A DNA stretch of 64,000 bases from assembly GCF_009676955.1 (NCBI RefSeq), contig NZ_CP045696.1, positions 1,805,001 to 1,869,000 on the forward strand. The letters run 5' to 3'. Both the position numbers and the translations under genes were made by a program. The stretch comes from Sodaliphilus pleomorphus (GTDB lineage Bacteria; Bacteroidota; Bacteroidia; Bacteroidales; Muribaculaceae). Numbering within the stretch: the stretch's first letter is position 1; every line of letters starts with the position of its first letter. Below, piece by piece: positions 44,672 to 53,816 of the stretch. The notes under the pieces were generated by a model, which had not been told where the DNA came from, ran no database searches, and worked only from the letters and a program-made list of their open reading frames with translations.

Positions 44672-45468
44672 TCTTGCTCGTGGGCTCGTGGGTGCTGCTC
44701 CTGGTGGTGATTCTGGGCGCCGTGTTGCGCTGGGGCGTGACTGGCGCCCGGCGCAGCCTCGAGATTGAGCGGGGCGCCCGGCTGCGCGACAGCCTCGAGG
44801 TGGTGAAACTGCCTGACCACACCCCCAGCCAGGTGCTGCGCTACGATGGCTTCACGATATATTTCAACAAGAAGTGGCATGTGCCCAACTGCGCGGTCTA
44901 CGAGCTCACACGCCACGAGGCGCAAGGCTCGCTGCCCCGCACGGGCAGCTTTGTCACCGACTCGGCCGTGGCTGGCTGCGCCCGCCCCTGGGACTACACC
45001 CTGAGCGGCTATGAGCGGGGTCACATCGTGCCGGCAGGCGACATGCGCTGGAGTAGGAGGGCCATGGCGGCATCGTTTGTGATGACCAATGTGTGCCCGC
45101 AGGCCAAGGCGCTCAACCAGGGCGGCTGGAGCAAGCTCGAGGACAAGGTGCGCTCGTGGGCAGTGCGCGACAGCGCGCTCATCGTGGTGGCCGGCCCCGT
45201 GCTCACGCCTGGCATGGCTACCATAGGGCCCAGGCACGTGGCTGTGCCCAAGCACTTCTTCAAGGTGGTGCTGGCCCCCTATGCACGGCCCATGAGGGCC
45301 ATCGGGTTTATCTATCCCAATGCCCGGGCCTCGCGGCCGCTCAGCCACTATGCCGTGAGTGTAGACCGCGTGGAGAGCGTCACGGGCTACGACTTCTTCA
45401 GCGCTCTGCCCCACGACGTGGAGCGCGAGGTGGAGAGCCGGGCCAGCCTCGACCAGTGGCTGCGTTGA
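44620..45468 (+). CDS. Membrane-anchored DNA/RNA non-specific endonuclease (copy 1)
   Basis: The protein has 282 residues. A basic N-terminus (MARRKKRRDAKWMYARR) is followed by one membrane helix (LLLVGSWVLLLVVILGAVL, about 18-36) and an exported nuclease domain. The core has GYERGHIVPAGDMRWS (about 129-144), where family members have DRGH; here the Asp is Glu and the catalytic His is kept. VMTNVCPQAKALNQGGWSKLE (about 154-174) supplies the metal Asn. The next gene is a paralogue with the standard DRGH. Role: degrading external nucleic acid at the envelope. Confidence 0.88.
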   Translation: MARRKKRRDAKWMYARRLLLVGSWVLLLVVILGAVLRWGVTGARRSLEIERGARLRDSLEVVKLPDHTPSQVLRYDGFTIYFNKKWHVPNCAVYELTRHEAQGSLPRTGSFVTDSAVAGCARPWDYTLSGYERGHIVPAGDMRWSRRAMAASFVMTNVCPQAKALNQGGWSKLEDKVRSWAVRDSALIVVAGPVLTPGMATIGPRHVAVPKHFFKVVLAPYARPMRAIGFIYPNARASRPLSHYAVSVDRVESVTGYDFFSALPHDVEREVESRASLDQWLR

Positions 45469-45541
45469 CCGCGCGGCGAGTGGCTCGATTTTTAAACTTG
45501 ATTGTAAAAAAAAAACAGAGATATAACTAACAAATTTGGAT

Positions 45542-46378
45542 ATGAAACTCAGGAAATCTTCATTGCTCGCCATTGTTGCACTATTGGTGGTGCCTTGCAT
45601 GGCACTGTGCCGCCACTACACCCCGCGCGGCAAGACGCAACGCACCGAGCGGGTGCAGGCAGCTCGCTCGTCGGTGGTCACGGGCCAGGGCATCGGTTCG
45701 CCCCTGCTCAAGGTGGGCGTGCCGGCCGGCGTGCCCAATGTGCGTCTCGACTACGACGCAATGATTGTGTACTTCAATCCACGCTACCATGTGCCCAACT
45801 GCGTGATCTACGACTACACGGCCACGCTGGCCGCCATGAGCGACGCACCGGGGGCCGAGCGGCGCAAGAACTACAAGTTCAACCCCGACCCCAATTGCAG
45901 CTCAAGCCCCGACTGGAGCGACTACCGCGGCTCGGGCTACGACCGTGGACACATGGCCCCTGCTATGGACATGCGGTGGAGCCCAGTGTCGATGACGCAA
46001 TGCTTCTACATGACCAACATGTGCCCGCAGGAGCACGGCCTCAACGGCGGCTGCTGGCGCACGCTCGAGCAGACTGTGCACAAGTGGACCAAACGCGATA
46101 AGCGCCTCATCATCGCCACTGGCCCGGTACTGGGCAATGGCATGGACATGATAGGGCCGCGTCGCAACATTGCCGTGCCCAAGGCGTTTTTCAAAGCCGT
46201 GTATGCCCCTGCCCAGGGCCGCGCCATCGCCTTCTTGTTCAACAACGTGCGCACGACCGGCGGCATCAAGGATCACGTGGTGAGCGTGAGCTATGTGGAG
46301 CGTGTGACCGGACTCTCCCTCTTTCCTGGCGTGAGCGCAAGCATCAAGTCGAAGAGCGACTACTACCAGTGGAAATAA
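45542..46378 (+). CDS. Secreted DNA/RNA non-specific endonuclease (copy 2)
   Basis: The protein has 278 residues with a signal peptide (MKLRKSSLLAIVALLVVPCMALC). ATG 45542 is preferred over the TTG at 45536. The nuclease core GYDRGHMAPAMDMRWS (about 134-149) has the classic DRGH with catalytic His, followed by YMTNMCPQEHGLNGGCWRTLE with the metal-binding Asn. It is 73 bases after copy 1 and shares VYFNPRYHVPNCVIYD and the VSYVERVTG end with it. The two are tandem duplicates that differ in location: one membrane-anchored, one probably released or periplasmic. Confidence 0.9.
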   Translation: MKLRKSSLLAIVALLVVPCMALCRHYTPRGKTQRTERVQAARSSVVTGQGIGSPLLKVGVPAGVPNVRLDYDAMIVYFNPRYHVPNCVIYDYTATLAAMSDAPGAERRKNYKFNPDPNCSSSPDWSDYRGSGYDRGHMAPAMDMRWSPVSMTQCFYMTNMCPQEHGLNGGCWRTLEQTVHKWTKRDKRLIIATGPVLGNGMDMIGPRRNIAVPKAFFKAVYAPAQGRAIAFLFNNVRTTGGIKDHVVSVSYVERVTGLSLFPGVSASIKSKSDYYQWK

Positions 46379-46448
46379 TCGATTGTTTCGTGGGCTGGTT
46401 TCTTCGTTTTGTGTAAGTTTAACCTATTGTAATAAAGATAATTGATCG

Positions 46449-47825
46449 ATGTATATCAACGATGATACTATTGTGGCGGTGTCGACGCCCCACGGCATGG
46501 GCGGCATCGCCGTTGTGCGTGTGAGCGGCCCGCAGGCTGTCGACACGGTGGCTCGGCGCTGGCAGGGAGCCCCGCTCGGCACCATGGCCAGCCACACCGC
46601 CCACCTGGGCCGCATTGTCGACTCGCAAGGCCAGCTGCTCGACCAGGTGGTGCTCACCATTTTTCGTGCCCCGCACTCGTTTACGGGCGAAGATGTGATC
46701 GAGATCTCGTGCCACGGGTCGATGTGGATTCAGCAGCAAGTGGTGGTCACCCTCATCGATGCCGGCTGCCGTGCCGCCACTGGGGGCGAGTTCACCCAGC
46801 GCGCCTTTGCCGCCGGCAAGATGGACCTCTCGCAGGCCGAGGCCGTGGCCGACCTCATCGCCTCGCAGAGCCGGGCCTCGCACCGTGTGGCCATCAACCA
46901 GATGCGTGGCGTCTTCAGCCGCAAGCTGGCCGAGCTGCGGCAGCAGTTGTTGCAATTTGTGTCGCTCATCGAGCTTGAGCTCGACTTCAGCGAGGAAGAT
47001 GTGCAATTTGCCGACCGCGGCCGCCTCGTCGACCTGGCACGCCACATCGACAGCGTCATTTCGGGACTGGCCCAAAGCTACAGCTCGGGAAATGCCATCA
47101 AAAACGGCCTGCCTGTGGCCATTATTGGCGCTACCAACGCCGGCAAGTCGACCTTGCTCAACGCCTTGTTGCACGACGACCGCGCACTGGTGAGCGACAT
47201 CCAGGGCACCACGCGCGACGTGATCGAAGACACCATCACCCTCGGGGGCACGCTGTTTCGCTTCATCGACACGGCAGGCCTGCGTGAGGCCAAAGACGAA
47301 ATCGAGTCGATGGGCATCGAGCGCAGCTACAAGAAACTCGACGAGGCCCAACTTGTGCTTTGGGTGGTCGACACTACTGCCCCTGTCGAAAGTATCGACG
47401 ATTTTTACCGCCAGCTTGCCCCCCGCTTCGAGGGAAAACACGTGATAACGGTGCTGAATAAAATCGATTGTGCCGACCCCGCACAGCTGCAGCGACTGCA
47501 GCGCACTTTGCCCAATACGTCGCTCATTTCGGCAAAAAACGGCGATGGAATCGACGGGTTGCAACAGCACATCGTCGCAGCTGCCGGCCTGCCCCAAATC
47601 GACGACAATGCCCTGATCGTGACCAATGCACGCCACTACGAAGCCCTCACCCGCGCCCGCGCCGCCATCGAGCGCAGCATCCAGGGCCTGAGCGACGGCC
47701 TGAGCGGCGACCTCGTGAGCCAGGACATACGCGAGTGCATGTACTACCTGGGCCAAATCACCGGTGAAATCACCACCGACGACATCCTGGGCGAAATCTT
47801 CTCCCACTTCTGCATTGGAAAATAG
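46449..47825 (+). CDS. mnmE: tRNA uridine-5-carboxymethylaminomethyl(34) synthesis GTPase
   Basis: MnmE, with MnmG, modifies the wobble uridine of certain tRNAs. The 458-residue protein has the N-terminal formyl-THF-binding domain (DDTIVAVSTPHGMGGIAVVRVSG), a helical domain, an inserted GTPase with GATNAGKS (G1, about 227-234), TTRD (G2), DTAGLRE (G3, about 273-279) and NKID (G4), and the C-terminal CIGK needed for catalysis. All signatures are intact. Confidence 0.97.
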   Translation: MYINDDTIVAVSTPHGMGGIAVVRVSGPQAVDTVARRWQGAPLGTMASHTAHLGRIVDSQGQLLDQVVLTIFRAPHSFTGEDVIEISCHGSMWIQQQVVVTLIDAGCRAATGGEFTQRAFAAGKMDLSQAEAVADLIASQSRASHRVAINQMRGVFSRKLAELRQQLLQFVSLIELELDFSEEDVQFADRGRLVDLARHIDSVISGLAQSYSSGNAIKNGLPVAIIGATNAGKSTLLNALLHDDRALVSDIQGTTRDVIEDTITLGGTLFRFIDTAGLREAKDEIESMGIERSYKKLDEAQLVLWVVDTTAPVESIDDFYRQLAPRFEGKHVITVLNKIDCADPAQLQRLQRTLPNTSLISAKNGDGIDGLQQHIVAAAGLPQIDDNALIVTNARHYEALTRARAAIERSIQGLSDGLSGDLVSQDIRECMYYLGQITGEITTDDILGEIFSHFCIGK

Positions 47826-48097
47826 CAACAATAAGCACAGCTGGTAAGTTGCTGTCTCTATTCCTTGCAGCATACTGTCAGAAAAGAATACGGCTGATTA
47901 AATATGGGTGACGCATTGACGAAGTCAGGAGGTGAGAGACGTGATAAGTGGATTTCACCGGCGGCACCGTTTAATGTCGTTTTGATAACAAGAGCGCATA
48001 GGGAATAGAATCTCGGCGCTCTTTGTGGTTGAATTTAATCAGAATTCCCATATGTTTCGTACCTTTGCCAAAAGAAAAGAGGTGAAATAAAGAAGAA
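47826..48097. other. Intergenic region with possible promoter
   Basis: No gene is visible in about 270 bases. TACCTTTG at 48060-48067 could be the -7 box of the next gene, though no TTG lies at the usual distance. Base use shifts toward AT here. Confidence 0.4.
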
Positions 48098-49198
48098 GTG
48101 AACAGGAATCAACAGATCATCCGCACGAGTGTGGTGGGCATCTCCGCCAACCTCTTCCTTGCCGCCTTCAAAGCGGTGGCAGGATGGGTGGCAGGGTCTG
48201 TGGCTATCGTCATGGACGCCATCAACAACCTGAGCGATGCGCTCTCGTCGGTCATCACTATTGTGGGCACCAAATTGTCGGAAAAGCCTGCCGACCGCAA
48301 TCATCCCTTTGGTTATGGCCGCGTGGAGTATTTCAGTGCCATCATCATCTCTGTCATCGTGTTCTCTACGGGTATCCTCTCGTTGGTGGAGAGCGTGAAG
48401 AAGATCTTTCATCCCACCCAACCGACTTATACCGCAATTACGCTGGTCATCATCATTGTGGCTATTGTCGTTAAGATTGTCTTGGGCTGGTATGTCAAGA
48501 AACAGGGTGTGAAGTTGCAGAGCAATGCCTTGGAGGCCATTGGCGCCGATGCCACTTTTGATGCAGTGGTGACCCTCTCGACCCTCGTCTCCGCCGGCAT
48601 CATGCTTATCACGAACATCAACCTCGACGGCATTCTCGGATCCATTATCTCGCTCGTCATCATTAAGGCGGGTATTGAAATGATTGGAGCGCCGGTGGGA
48701 CAGCTCCTCGGAAAGAGCATATCAAGGGACATGATGCACAACATCATGCAGGACGTGAATCAGTTTGCCGGAGTGCTCGGTGTCTATGATGTCATCCTCA
48801 ATTACTATGGTCCCAACGCCATCATCGGTTCGCTCCACGTCAGCGTGCCGGAGTCGATGACGGCCAGGCGCATCCATGGCCTTACACGGTCCATCACCAA
48901 ACTGCTCTACGACAAGTATCATATCATTGTCACAGTGGGCATCTATGCCGTAAGTGACCATGGCAAGGATGGTGAGCTGCAAAAAAGCGTTATGAATTTC
49001 CTGAAGAACTATCCACATATTGAGCAGGTGCATGGCTACTTCCATCTTGAGGAGAAACACACCATCACCTTCGACGTAGTGCCCGACGATACCATCCATG
49101 ACGACAACGCTTTCCATTTCCAGCTCTTGCAGGCTGTCCGCAAGGTCTATCCCGAATATATTTTCGACATATACATCGACCATGTCTACTGTAAGTAA
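48098..49198 (+). CDS. Cation diffusion facilitator transporter
   Basis: The protein has 366 residues, starting at GTG 48098 with an upstream AAAGAGGTG. Six membrane segments form the CDF core. The metal site is suggested by VMDAINNLSDALSS (about 39-52) and GADATFDAVVTL (about 152-163), and DRNHPFGYGRVEYFSA (about 66-81) is a family marker. A C-terminal cytoplasmic domain follows. It exports divalent metals (Zn, Fe, Mn or Co; not decidable). Codon use is somewhat less GC-rich than in host genes, suggesting acquisition; it lies next to a decayed integrative element but outside its repeats. Confidence 0.92.
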   Translation: MNRNQQIIRTSVVGISANLFLAAFKAVAGWVAGSVAIVMDAINNLSDALSSVITIVGTKLSEKPADRNHPFGYGRVEYFSAIIISVIVFSTGILSLVESVKKIFHPTQPTYTAITLVIIIVAIVVKIVLGWYVKKQGVKLQSNALEAIGADATFDAVVTLSTLVSAGIMLITNINLDGILGSIISLVIIKAGIEMIGAPVGQLLGKSISRDMMHNIMQDVNQFAGVLGVYDVILNYYGPNAIIGSLHVSVPESMTARRIHGLTRSITKLLYDKYHIIVTVGIYAVSDHGKDGELQKSVMNFLKNYPHIEQVHGYFHLEEKHTITFDVVPDDTIHDDNAFHFQLLQAVRKVYPEYIFDIYIDHVYCK

Positions 49199-49296
49199 GC
49201 CCTGATTCTTATCGTTGAGGATGAGGCCACGCCCATACTCTTCCTCGCTGACAAGGATGTCGTGGAGGACCAGCAAGGGGCATCGCTCGGCAATCG

Positions 49297-49480
49297 ATTA
49301 TATGTTGTGGCAACTGTTTTCTTTGAAAAGATATTTGATGATAGAACACTTGGGCCAAGGTTAATAAATAACAAAAATGTGTTCAGACGGACAATAAAAA
49401 AGAGAGTTACAAAGGTGTAACTCTCTGATTCTTAAAGCGCTTCAAGATGGACTTGAACCAACGACCCCCTGATTAACAGT
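49297..49480. repeat. Left att-type repeat (184 bp) with tRNA-Asn 3' fragment
   Basis: It matches 53817-54001 with three substitutions and one base of length difference. It contains the 3' 43 bases of tRNA-Asn (49438-49480, - strand, including the anticodon) and that tRNA's terminator (49395-49426). Identity stops in the anticodon region at 49480. Confidence 0.88.
49438..49480 (-). pseudogene. tRNA-Asn 3' fragment
   Basis: The 43 bases from the anticodon loop to the discriminator are identical to the two complete tRNA-Asn genes downstream. The 5' half is absent, so it makes no tRNA. Confidence 0.9.
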
Positions 49481-49750
49481 GCTAAAAGGCGATATTTAAC
49501 AAATATCACAGGATATTATTCGATTGATAATCAGATAGTTTCTGAAAATATGATATTCTATGATAGGGTATAAAACTCAATAAATAAGAAACTCTATGTA
49601 CACCACATGTACACGGATATAAGGCTTTTTTAGGGTACTTATTGTAAATGTTTTTCTCACAAATCGCCTATTTTAACATTTTAACTATAATTCTACGGAT
49701 AATCAGGGTGTTTATGCTGACTTTGCAACCTAAACCAACGACAGTACAAA
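49481..49750. other. AT-rich left end of the element
   Basis: No gene is visible. A direct repeat of ATGTACAC lies near 49595-49612 and could be an integrase arm site. TGACTTTG about 35 bases before the integrase start may be its degenerate -7 box. Confidence 0.4.
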
Positions 49751-50614
49751 ATGAAGACAGCAACCGCAAATACAAAACAATCGGTATTGTTCAACAACCA
49801 TGTTGGAGATTGCTATCTCGCACTCGCCTTAGACAAGCGCAACCCGACACGTTCGGTCAACTCCGAGTATCCTCTCTGCATGCGTTTCACTGTCAATGGC
49901 GAGCGATACTACTATAATCTCGGCGAGTCGTTTACGGAGCAGGAGATAGCTGTGATTGCTGTGGCGACAGGAAATGGAGAGAGAAAAAATGGTATTGAAA
50001 CCAACTATGAGAAGCAAACTCGTCTGCGCAATGTGTTTCAACACTATGTCGACTTTGTGATTCAGCTTAATGCCAATGCTCTTGGACAAGTATGCTGCCA
50101 AACCAAAGCTGGGTAAACGGGTCTTTCCTTATATTCTTGATGCCATTAAAGACGATGACTCTTCCGAGATGAAGAAACGGGTGCATCAGGAGAATCGAAA
50201 TATTCGTGACCGTCTTGAAAAGGTTTGTCAAAGCCTTGGATGGACCACACATCTGACGAGCACGTATGCCCGCCATTCCTTTGCGAGCAACCTCAACGAG
50301 CAGGAGGTCCCACGCTCCTATATCAGTGATGCCATGGGACATAGCCTTGGCAACCAGGGGCAGATTACGCAAAGATACATATCGCCATATTCTTTGGAGA
50401 AGCGCATGTGCTATAATGCCTTGCTGCTCCGTAAGGATGAGGAAACGTTGCTGGCATCAGATAGTCCTCAGCGTCCGTTGGGACAAACGTTCCTCTGTCA
50501 ACCAAAGGCAAACTTCTGCAGAAATTCGAGTCGTTCTCTGAGGAAGATCTCAAGGAGGCATTGATTGCATTGAAGAAAAAAGAATTGCAGCGATTGGAGG
50601 ATGACGACTTCTGA
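49751..50614 (+). pseudogene. Broken tyrosine recombinase (integrase)
   Basis: The first about 111 residues (FNNHVGDCYLALALDKRNPT, then YEKQTRLRNVFQHYVDFVIQLN) are the N-terminal arm of a Bacteroidetes phage-type integrase. Near 50075 the frame changes and the text jumps to the C-terminal catalytic half, with ARHSFASNL, AMGHS and a later QRY. The part with the first catalytic Arg is missing. A second frameshift near 50490 precedes the true end (EEDLKEALIALKKKELQRLE, stop at 50612-50614). The gene cannot make a working recombinase. Confidence 0.8.
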
Positions 50615-50632
50615 GCATAAATCTGCCGATTG

Positions 50633-50664
50633 TTTGGGTGAATGAAAATAAATGGGTAAATTTG
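50633..50664 (+). promoter_or_regulatory. Promoter of the AlbA-type gene
   Basis: TTTG at 50633-50636, 20 bases and TAAATTTG at 50657-50664. RNA would start near 50671, which rules out the upstream GTG 50638 as start. Confidence 0.75.
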
Positions 50665-50682
50665 AGACGACAATTCCGTCTT

Positions 50683-52389
50683 ATGACAAATATGAACAAC
50701 AAATACTTGGACATTTTCATCCATCTATGGAATCATGCGGAGAACGAGATCGTAGAGTTCAAGAAAGCAGAGCATTCCTTTGATATTGACGAGCTCGGCA
50801 AATACTTCTCCGCTCTCAGCAACGAGGCCAATCTGCGTGAACGTGAATGTGGCTGGATTGTCTTTGGCGTATGGGATAAACAGCATAAGATCGTAGGAAC
50901 TTCGTTCAAAGAGGGAGAGGTGGCCGTGAATAAGTTGAAACAGGATATGTCACAGCATACTACAGATAATCTTATCTTCCGTGACATCGTTCCTATAGAA
51001 GTAGAGGGTAAGCGTATTTTGTTGTTCCAAGTTCCTGCCTCGCCACGTAATATCGTCATGCACTGGAAAGGTATTGCATATGGTCGTGATGGAGAGAGCC
51101 TGAAACCGCTCAACCAAGCCAAACAGGACGCCATACGCCAACAGCCACCTTTACCCGATTGGTCAGCAGGACTGGTTCCCAACGCAACTGTGGAGGACCT
51201 TGATGAGTTGGCTTTGGCAAAAGCAAGGATAGAGTTCAAAAAAGTCCATTCGTCTAACATCTCAGCAAGCGAGGTGGATGCTTGGAGTGACGAAGATTTT
51301 CTTAGTCATAGCATGATGATGCGTGACGGGCAACTCACCCGTGCTGCCATCCTGCTTCTTGGCAAACCTATGTCAATACAAAAGATCTATCCTGCGGTGG
51401 CTCAGATAACATGGACTTTGGAGGACAAGGACAGAAATGTTATAGACTATGAACACTTCACGATACCTTTTATATTGACTGTCGATAAGGTACTGGCTAA
51501 GATACGAAATATGACCATGCGAGAGCTGCCCGGCGGTACGCTCTTTCCCGATACCATGAAGCAGTATGACGAGTATACTATCCGCGAGGTGATGCATAAT
51601 GCCATTGCCCATCAGGACTATACCCTCCAACAACGCATAGTCTTTGTGGAGAGCCCTGACCAACTCTATTATGGCAATGGCGGCTCATTCATCCCTGGAA
51701 CAGTGGAGAATGCGCTTGAGCATCGTGGGCCGCAACTCCATTACCGCAACGAGTGCCTCTGCCGTGGTATGGTCAACTTCAATATGATAGACACCGTAGG
51801 TCGTGGCATTCGTAAGATATACACGGAGCAGCGCAATCGCTTCTTTCCCATGCCCGACTACGATATCGACAACGAGCACCGCACCGTAGGCGTAACTATC
51901 TATGGCAAGATGATAGACGAGAAGTACACAGAATTGCTAAAACATGACACATCGCTGACTTTGAAAGAATGCATTTGGCTTGATGCTGTACAGAAGCACC
52001 GTCCTCTTACGAAGGAGGCTACAAAATATCTTCAGGATAGGGAATTGGTTGAGGGTAAGTACCCTAACCTAACCATTTCCCTTTCTGTAGCAAAGTTGAC
52101 TAACCAACTTGGGCACTATACAAAGGAGCATGGACTTGCAAAAGAGGCCATAATCAAGCTCGTGTTACAGCTTGCTCATAATGCTGGTAAAGAAGGTTTT
52201 AAGAGGCAGGATGCTTTCGAGACCTTGGAAACAGCTCTTCCTATAAGTAACAGCAAGGATAAGAAACTCCGATTTATAAGTAATCTGCTCGTGTCTTTAA
52301 ATAAGGAAGGGTTGATAACTATGACTAAAGTAGGGAGACGGTGGGCTATAACCAAGTTAGGGGAAGACAAACTTAGATTGCAAATATAG
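50683..52389 (+). CDS. AlbA_2/Schlafen-type putative transcriptional regulator with ATP-binding domain
   Basis: The protein has about 568 residues and the gene is intact. ATG 50683 follows the promoter. The N-terminal part (ENEIVEFKKAEHSFDIDELGKYFSALSNEANLRE, about 15-50, and GWIVFGVWD) is the AlbA_2 (Schlafen-like) domain. A GHKL ATPase-like domain follows (about 320-415) with REVMHNAIAHQDY, the N-box, and a later GRGIRKI glycine segment. The C-terminus looks like a winged helix. Relatives are annotated as regulators, and Schlafen-like domains also occur in defence proteins. It is the only complete gene in the element; its role is unproved. Confidence 0.8.
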   Translation: MTNMNNKYLDIFIHLWNHAENEIVEFKKAEHSFDIDELGKYFSALSNEANLRERECGWIVFGVWDKQHKIVGTSFKEGEVAVNKLKQDMSQHTTDNLIFRDIVPIEVEGKRILLFQVPASPRNIVMHWKGIAYGRDGESLKPLNQAKQDAIRQQPPLPDWSAGLVPNATVEDLDELALAKARIEFKKVHSSNISASEVDAWSDEDFLSHSMMMRDGQLTRAAILLLGKPMSIQKIYPAVAQITWTLEDKDRNVIDYEHFTIPFILTVDKVLAKIRNMTMRELPGGTLFPDTMKQYDEYTIREVMHNAIAHQDYTLQQRIVFVESPDQLYYGNGGSFIPGTVENALEHRGPQLHYRNECLCRGMVNFNMIDTVGRGIRKIYTEQRNRFFPMPDYDIDNEHRTVGVTIYGKMIDEKYTELLKHDTSLTLKECIWLDAVQKHRPLTKEATKYLQDRELVEGKYPNLTISLSVAKLTNQLGHYTKEHGLAKEAIIKLVLQLAHNAGKEGFKRQDAFETLETALPISNSKDKKLRFISNLLVSLNKEGLITMTKVGRRWAITKLGEDKLRLQI

Positions 52390-52404
52390 CAGCGTAATGG
52401 CTTT

Positions 52405-52489
52405 TAGTCGAATTTCGACTAATTTAGTCGAAAACGATAGTAATTTAGTCGAAATTCGGTCGTAAATGGTCTTAGAATAGTCGAAAACG
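52405..52489. repeat. Cluster of TAGTCGAAA-type repeats
   Basis: Four copies of TAGTCGAA(A/T) occur within about 85 bases, the first as the palindrome TTAGTCGAATTTCGACTAA. They lie right after the AlbA-type gene. They could be protein binding sites; nothing more is visible. Confidence 0.6.
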
Positions 52490-52658
52490 GTCTTCTTGGG
52501 GGCGTAACTCGGTCGTCGCCTGACGTTTAAATAAATACGCACCTGTTATGTGTATTGATAATCAAAGAGATGGCAAGACGACCGATGTAACGATTAAAAA
52601 AAAAGAAGTTTTGCTTTGCTGCGTGTCTCAAAGCTCTCTCAAATCGATGAATTTCCTT

Positions 52659-52698
52659 CAGACCACTTACAGACCACGCAGAGGTCTTAACAGACCAC
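52659..52698. repeat. Three CAGACCAC direct repeats
   Basis: CAGACCAC occurs at 52659-52666, 52670-52677 and 52691-52698, with spacing of 3 and 13 bases. No gene lies around them from 52390 to 53036. Confidence 0.6.
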
Positions 52699-52978
52699 AT
52701 AGGAATTCTAAAATATCCTAATAGACAAGAAGTTACATGCGTAAAATAGTGTCTAAAATATACGGTCAATGTATGAATATGTTCGTTAAAAATAAAAGAG
52801 CCAGATGTTTTATGCGCATAATCTTGTATTGAACATACATTATTTTCTGTGAATGTATGAGTGAGCTCGTTGGTTCGGACGGACAAAGGAAGAACTGCTG
52901 AGTCTGTTGCTTGGATAGAAATGGCCTATCGGAAAGAGAACATAACATTCTGTATGTACACAAATATAAAAAACATCA

Positions 52979-53028
52979 TTTTATTTTTCGGTGAACAATA
53001 TCTTTAGTGTATTTACCGAAAAATAAAA
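52979..53028. promoter_or_regulatory. Perfect 14-bp inverted repeat before the ATPase stub
   Basis: TTTTATTTTTCGGT (52979-52992) is the exact inverse complement of ACCGAAAAATAAAA (53015-53028). The 22 bases between include TATCTTTA (52999-53006), close to a -7 box. It lies 8 bases before the stub start and looks like an operator or an invertible promoter site. Confidence 0.6.
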
Positions 53029-53036
53029 CCACATTT

Positions 53037-53138
53037 ATGGCTATAATTGGAAGAGAAAAGGAGATAGAGGAATTTAGGCATTTGTACGATAGCGGCAAAG
53101 CTGAGTTCGTGGCTATCTATGGACAATTGCGGAATTAA
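53037..53138 (+). pseudogene. N-terminal stub of an AAA-type ATPase
   Basis: Only 33 codons remain. MAIIGREKEIEEFRHLYDSG then AEFVAIYG is the conserved start of the large Bacteroidetes ATPase family whose next residues would be the Walker A (GRRRVGKT). Here the text turns to QLRN and stops. The rest of the gene is gone. Confidence 0.75.
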
Positions 53139-53163
53139 GGTTGTAATAAAAACATTGAAATAG

Positions 53164-53260
53164 ATGAAAAGGGTTGTATTGCTTTCAATGATATGCCTCG
53201 TGGCGATAACATCGACCGCACAGAGCATTAGCGGGTGTGTGATTGACGAGCAAGCGCAGC
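53164..53260 (+). pseudogene. 5' stub of an exported surface protein
   Basis: MKRVVLLSMICLVAITSTAQSI is a good signal peptide, and SGCVIDEQAQP is the usual opening of a carboxypeptidase-regulatory-type beta domain at the start of TonB-dependent receptors. Recognisable sequence ends near 53260. The open frame continues to 53430 without matching anything I know. Confidence 0.6.
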
Positions 53261-53414
53261 CAAGTCGCCAGGGTCGTAGGGAACCACTGGGTATTAGTTG
53301 TATGCAAATGATATGCGCACACTCTGGAAAGAAATATAATCAAGATTTCCTCTCTAATATTTGTCATGCCACAACCCAAGGAGTGTCTCTTCTTGGCATA
53401 AGGGATGCCGCCGT

Positions 53415-53783
53415 CAAACTCTTCCTTGGCTAACTTACGCATCTGCGTATCCTCATGTTTGTAGTAGGCTTGCGTACTCACACCATGCAGTCCACAAAGC
53501 AACGTGACGGCATATACCCTCATGTCGCTCTCGTGAAGCCTACTGACTACTTGGTACCCAGCTTTTTTAGGTCTATACCACACACATCATTGCCGAATGC
53601 CACCATCTCCTCATAGAAGTCGGCACGCAGCTTCTCGCGCTTCAGCTCTCCTTTTAGACGTGCCACCTCATCTTGAAGAGCCTTATAGTCATCAGAAGTG
53701 GCATTCTTACCATTTCTACTGCGATCCAACAGGGATTGGAGCCTCTCATTTTTCTTTTCCATCTTTTCATTTTGAGGTGTCAA
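53415..53783 (-). mobile_element. IS3-family transposase remnant
   Basis: On the - strand, an OrfA tail (53547-53783: a coiled coil ending AFGNDVCGIDLKKLGTK) overlaps in another frame with an OrfB start (MRVYAVTLLCGLHGVSTQAYYKHEDTQ...KLAKEEF). Both are typical of IS3 elements. The catalytic DDE part of OrfB is missing. Confidence 0.75.
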
Positions 53784-53816
53784 CCGTATTTAAAAAAAGA
53801 CAGTCAATGGATGTCT

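Noticed and set aside
49186..49374. Small - strand frame between the cation transporter gene and the left repeat
   Set aside because: It crosses the repeat edge, lacks a ribosome site and matches nothing recognised.
52400..52700. CRISPR-like array
   Set aside because: Repeats are only 8-10 bases, spacing is irregular and no cas gene is near.
52766..53228. Short - strand frames in the AT-rich part of the element
   Set aside because: They arise from AT-rich spacer and overlap gene stubs on the + strand; no start signals.
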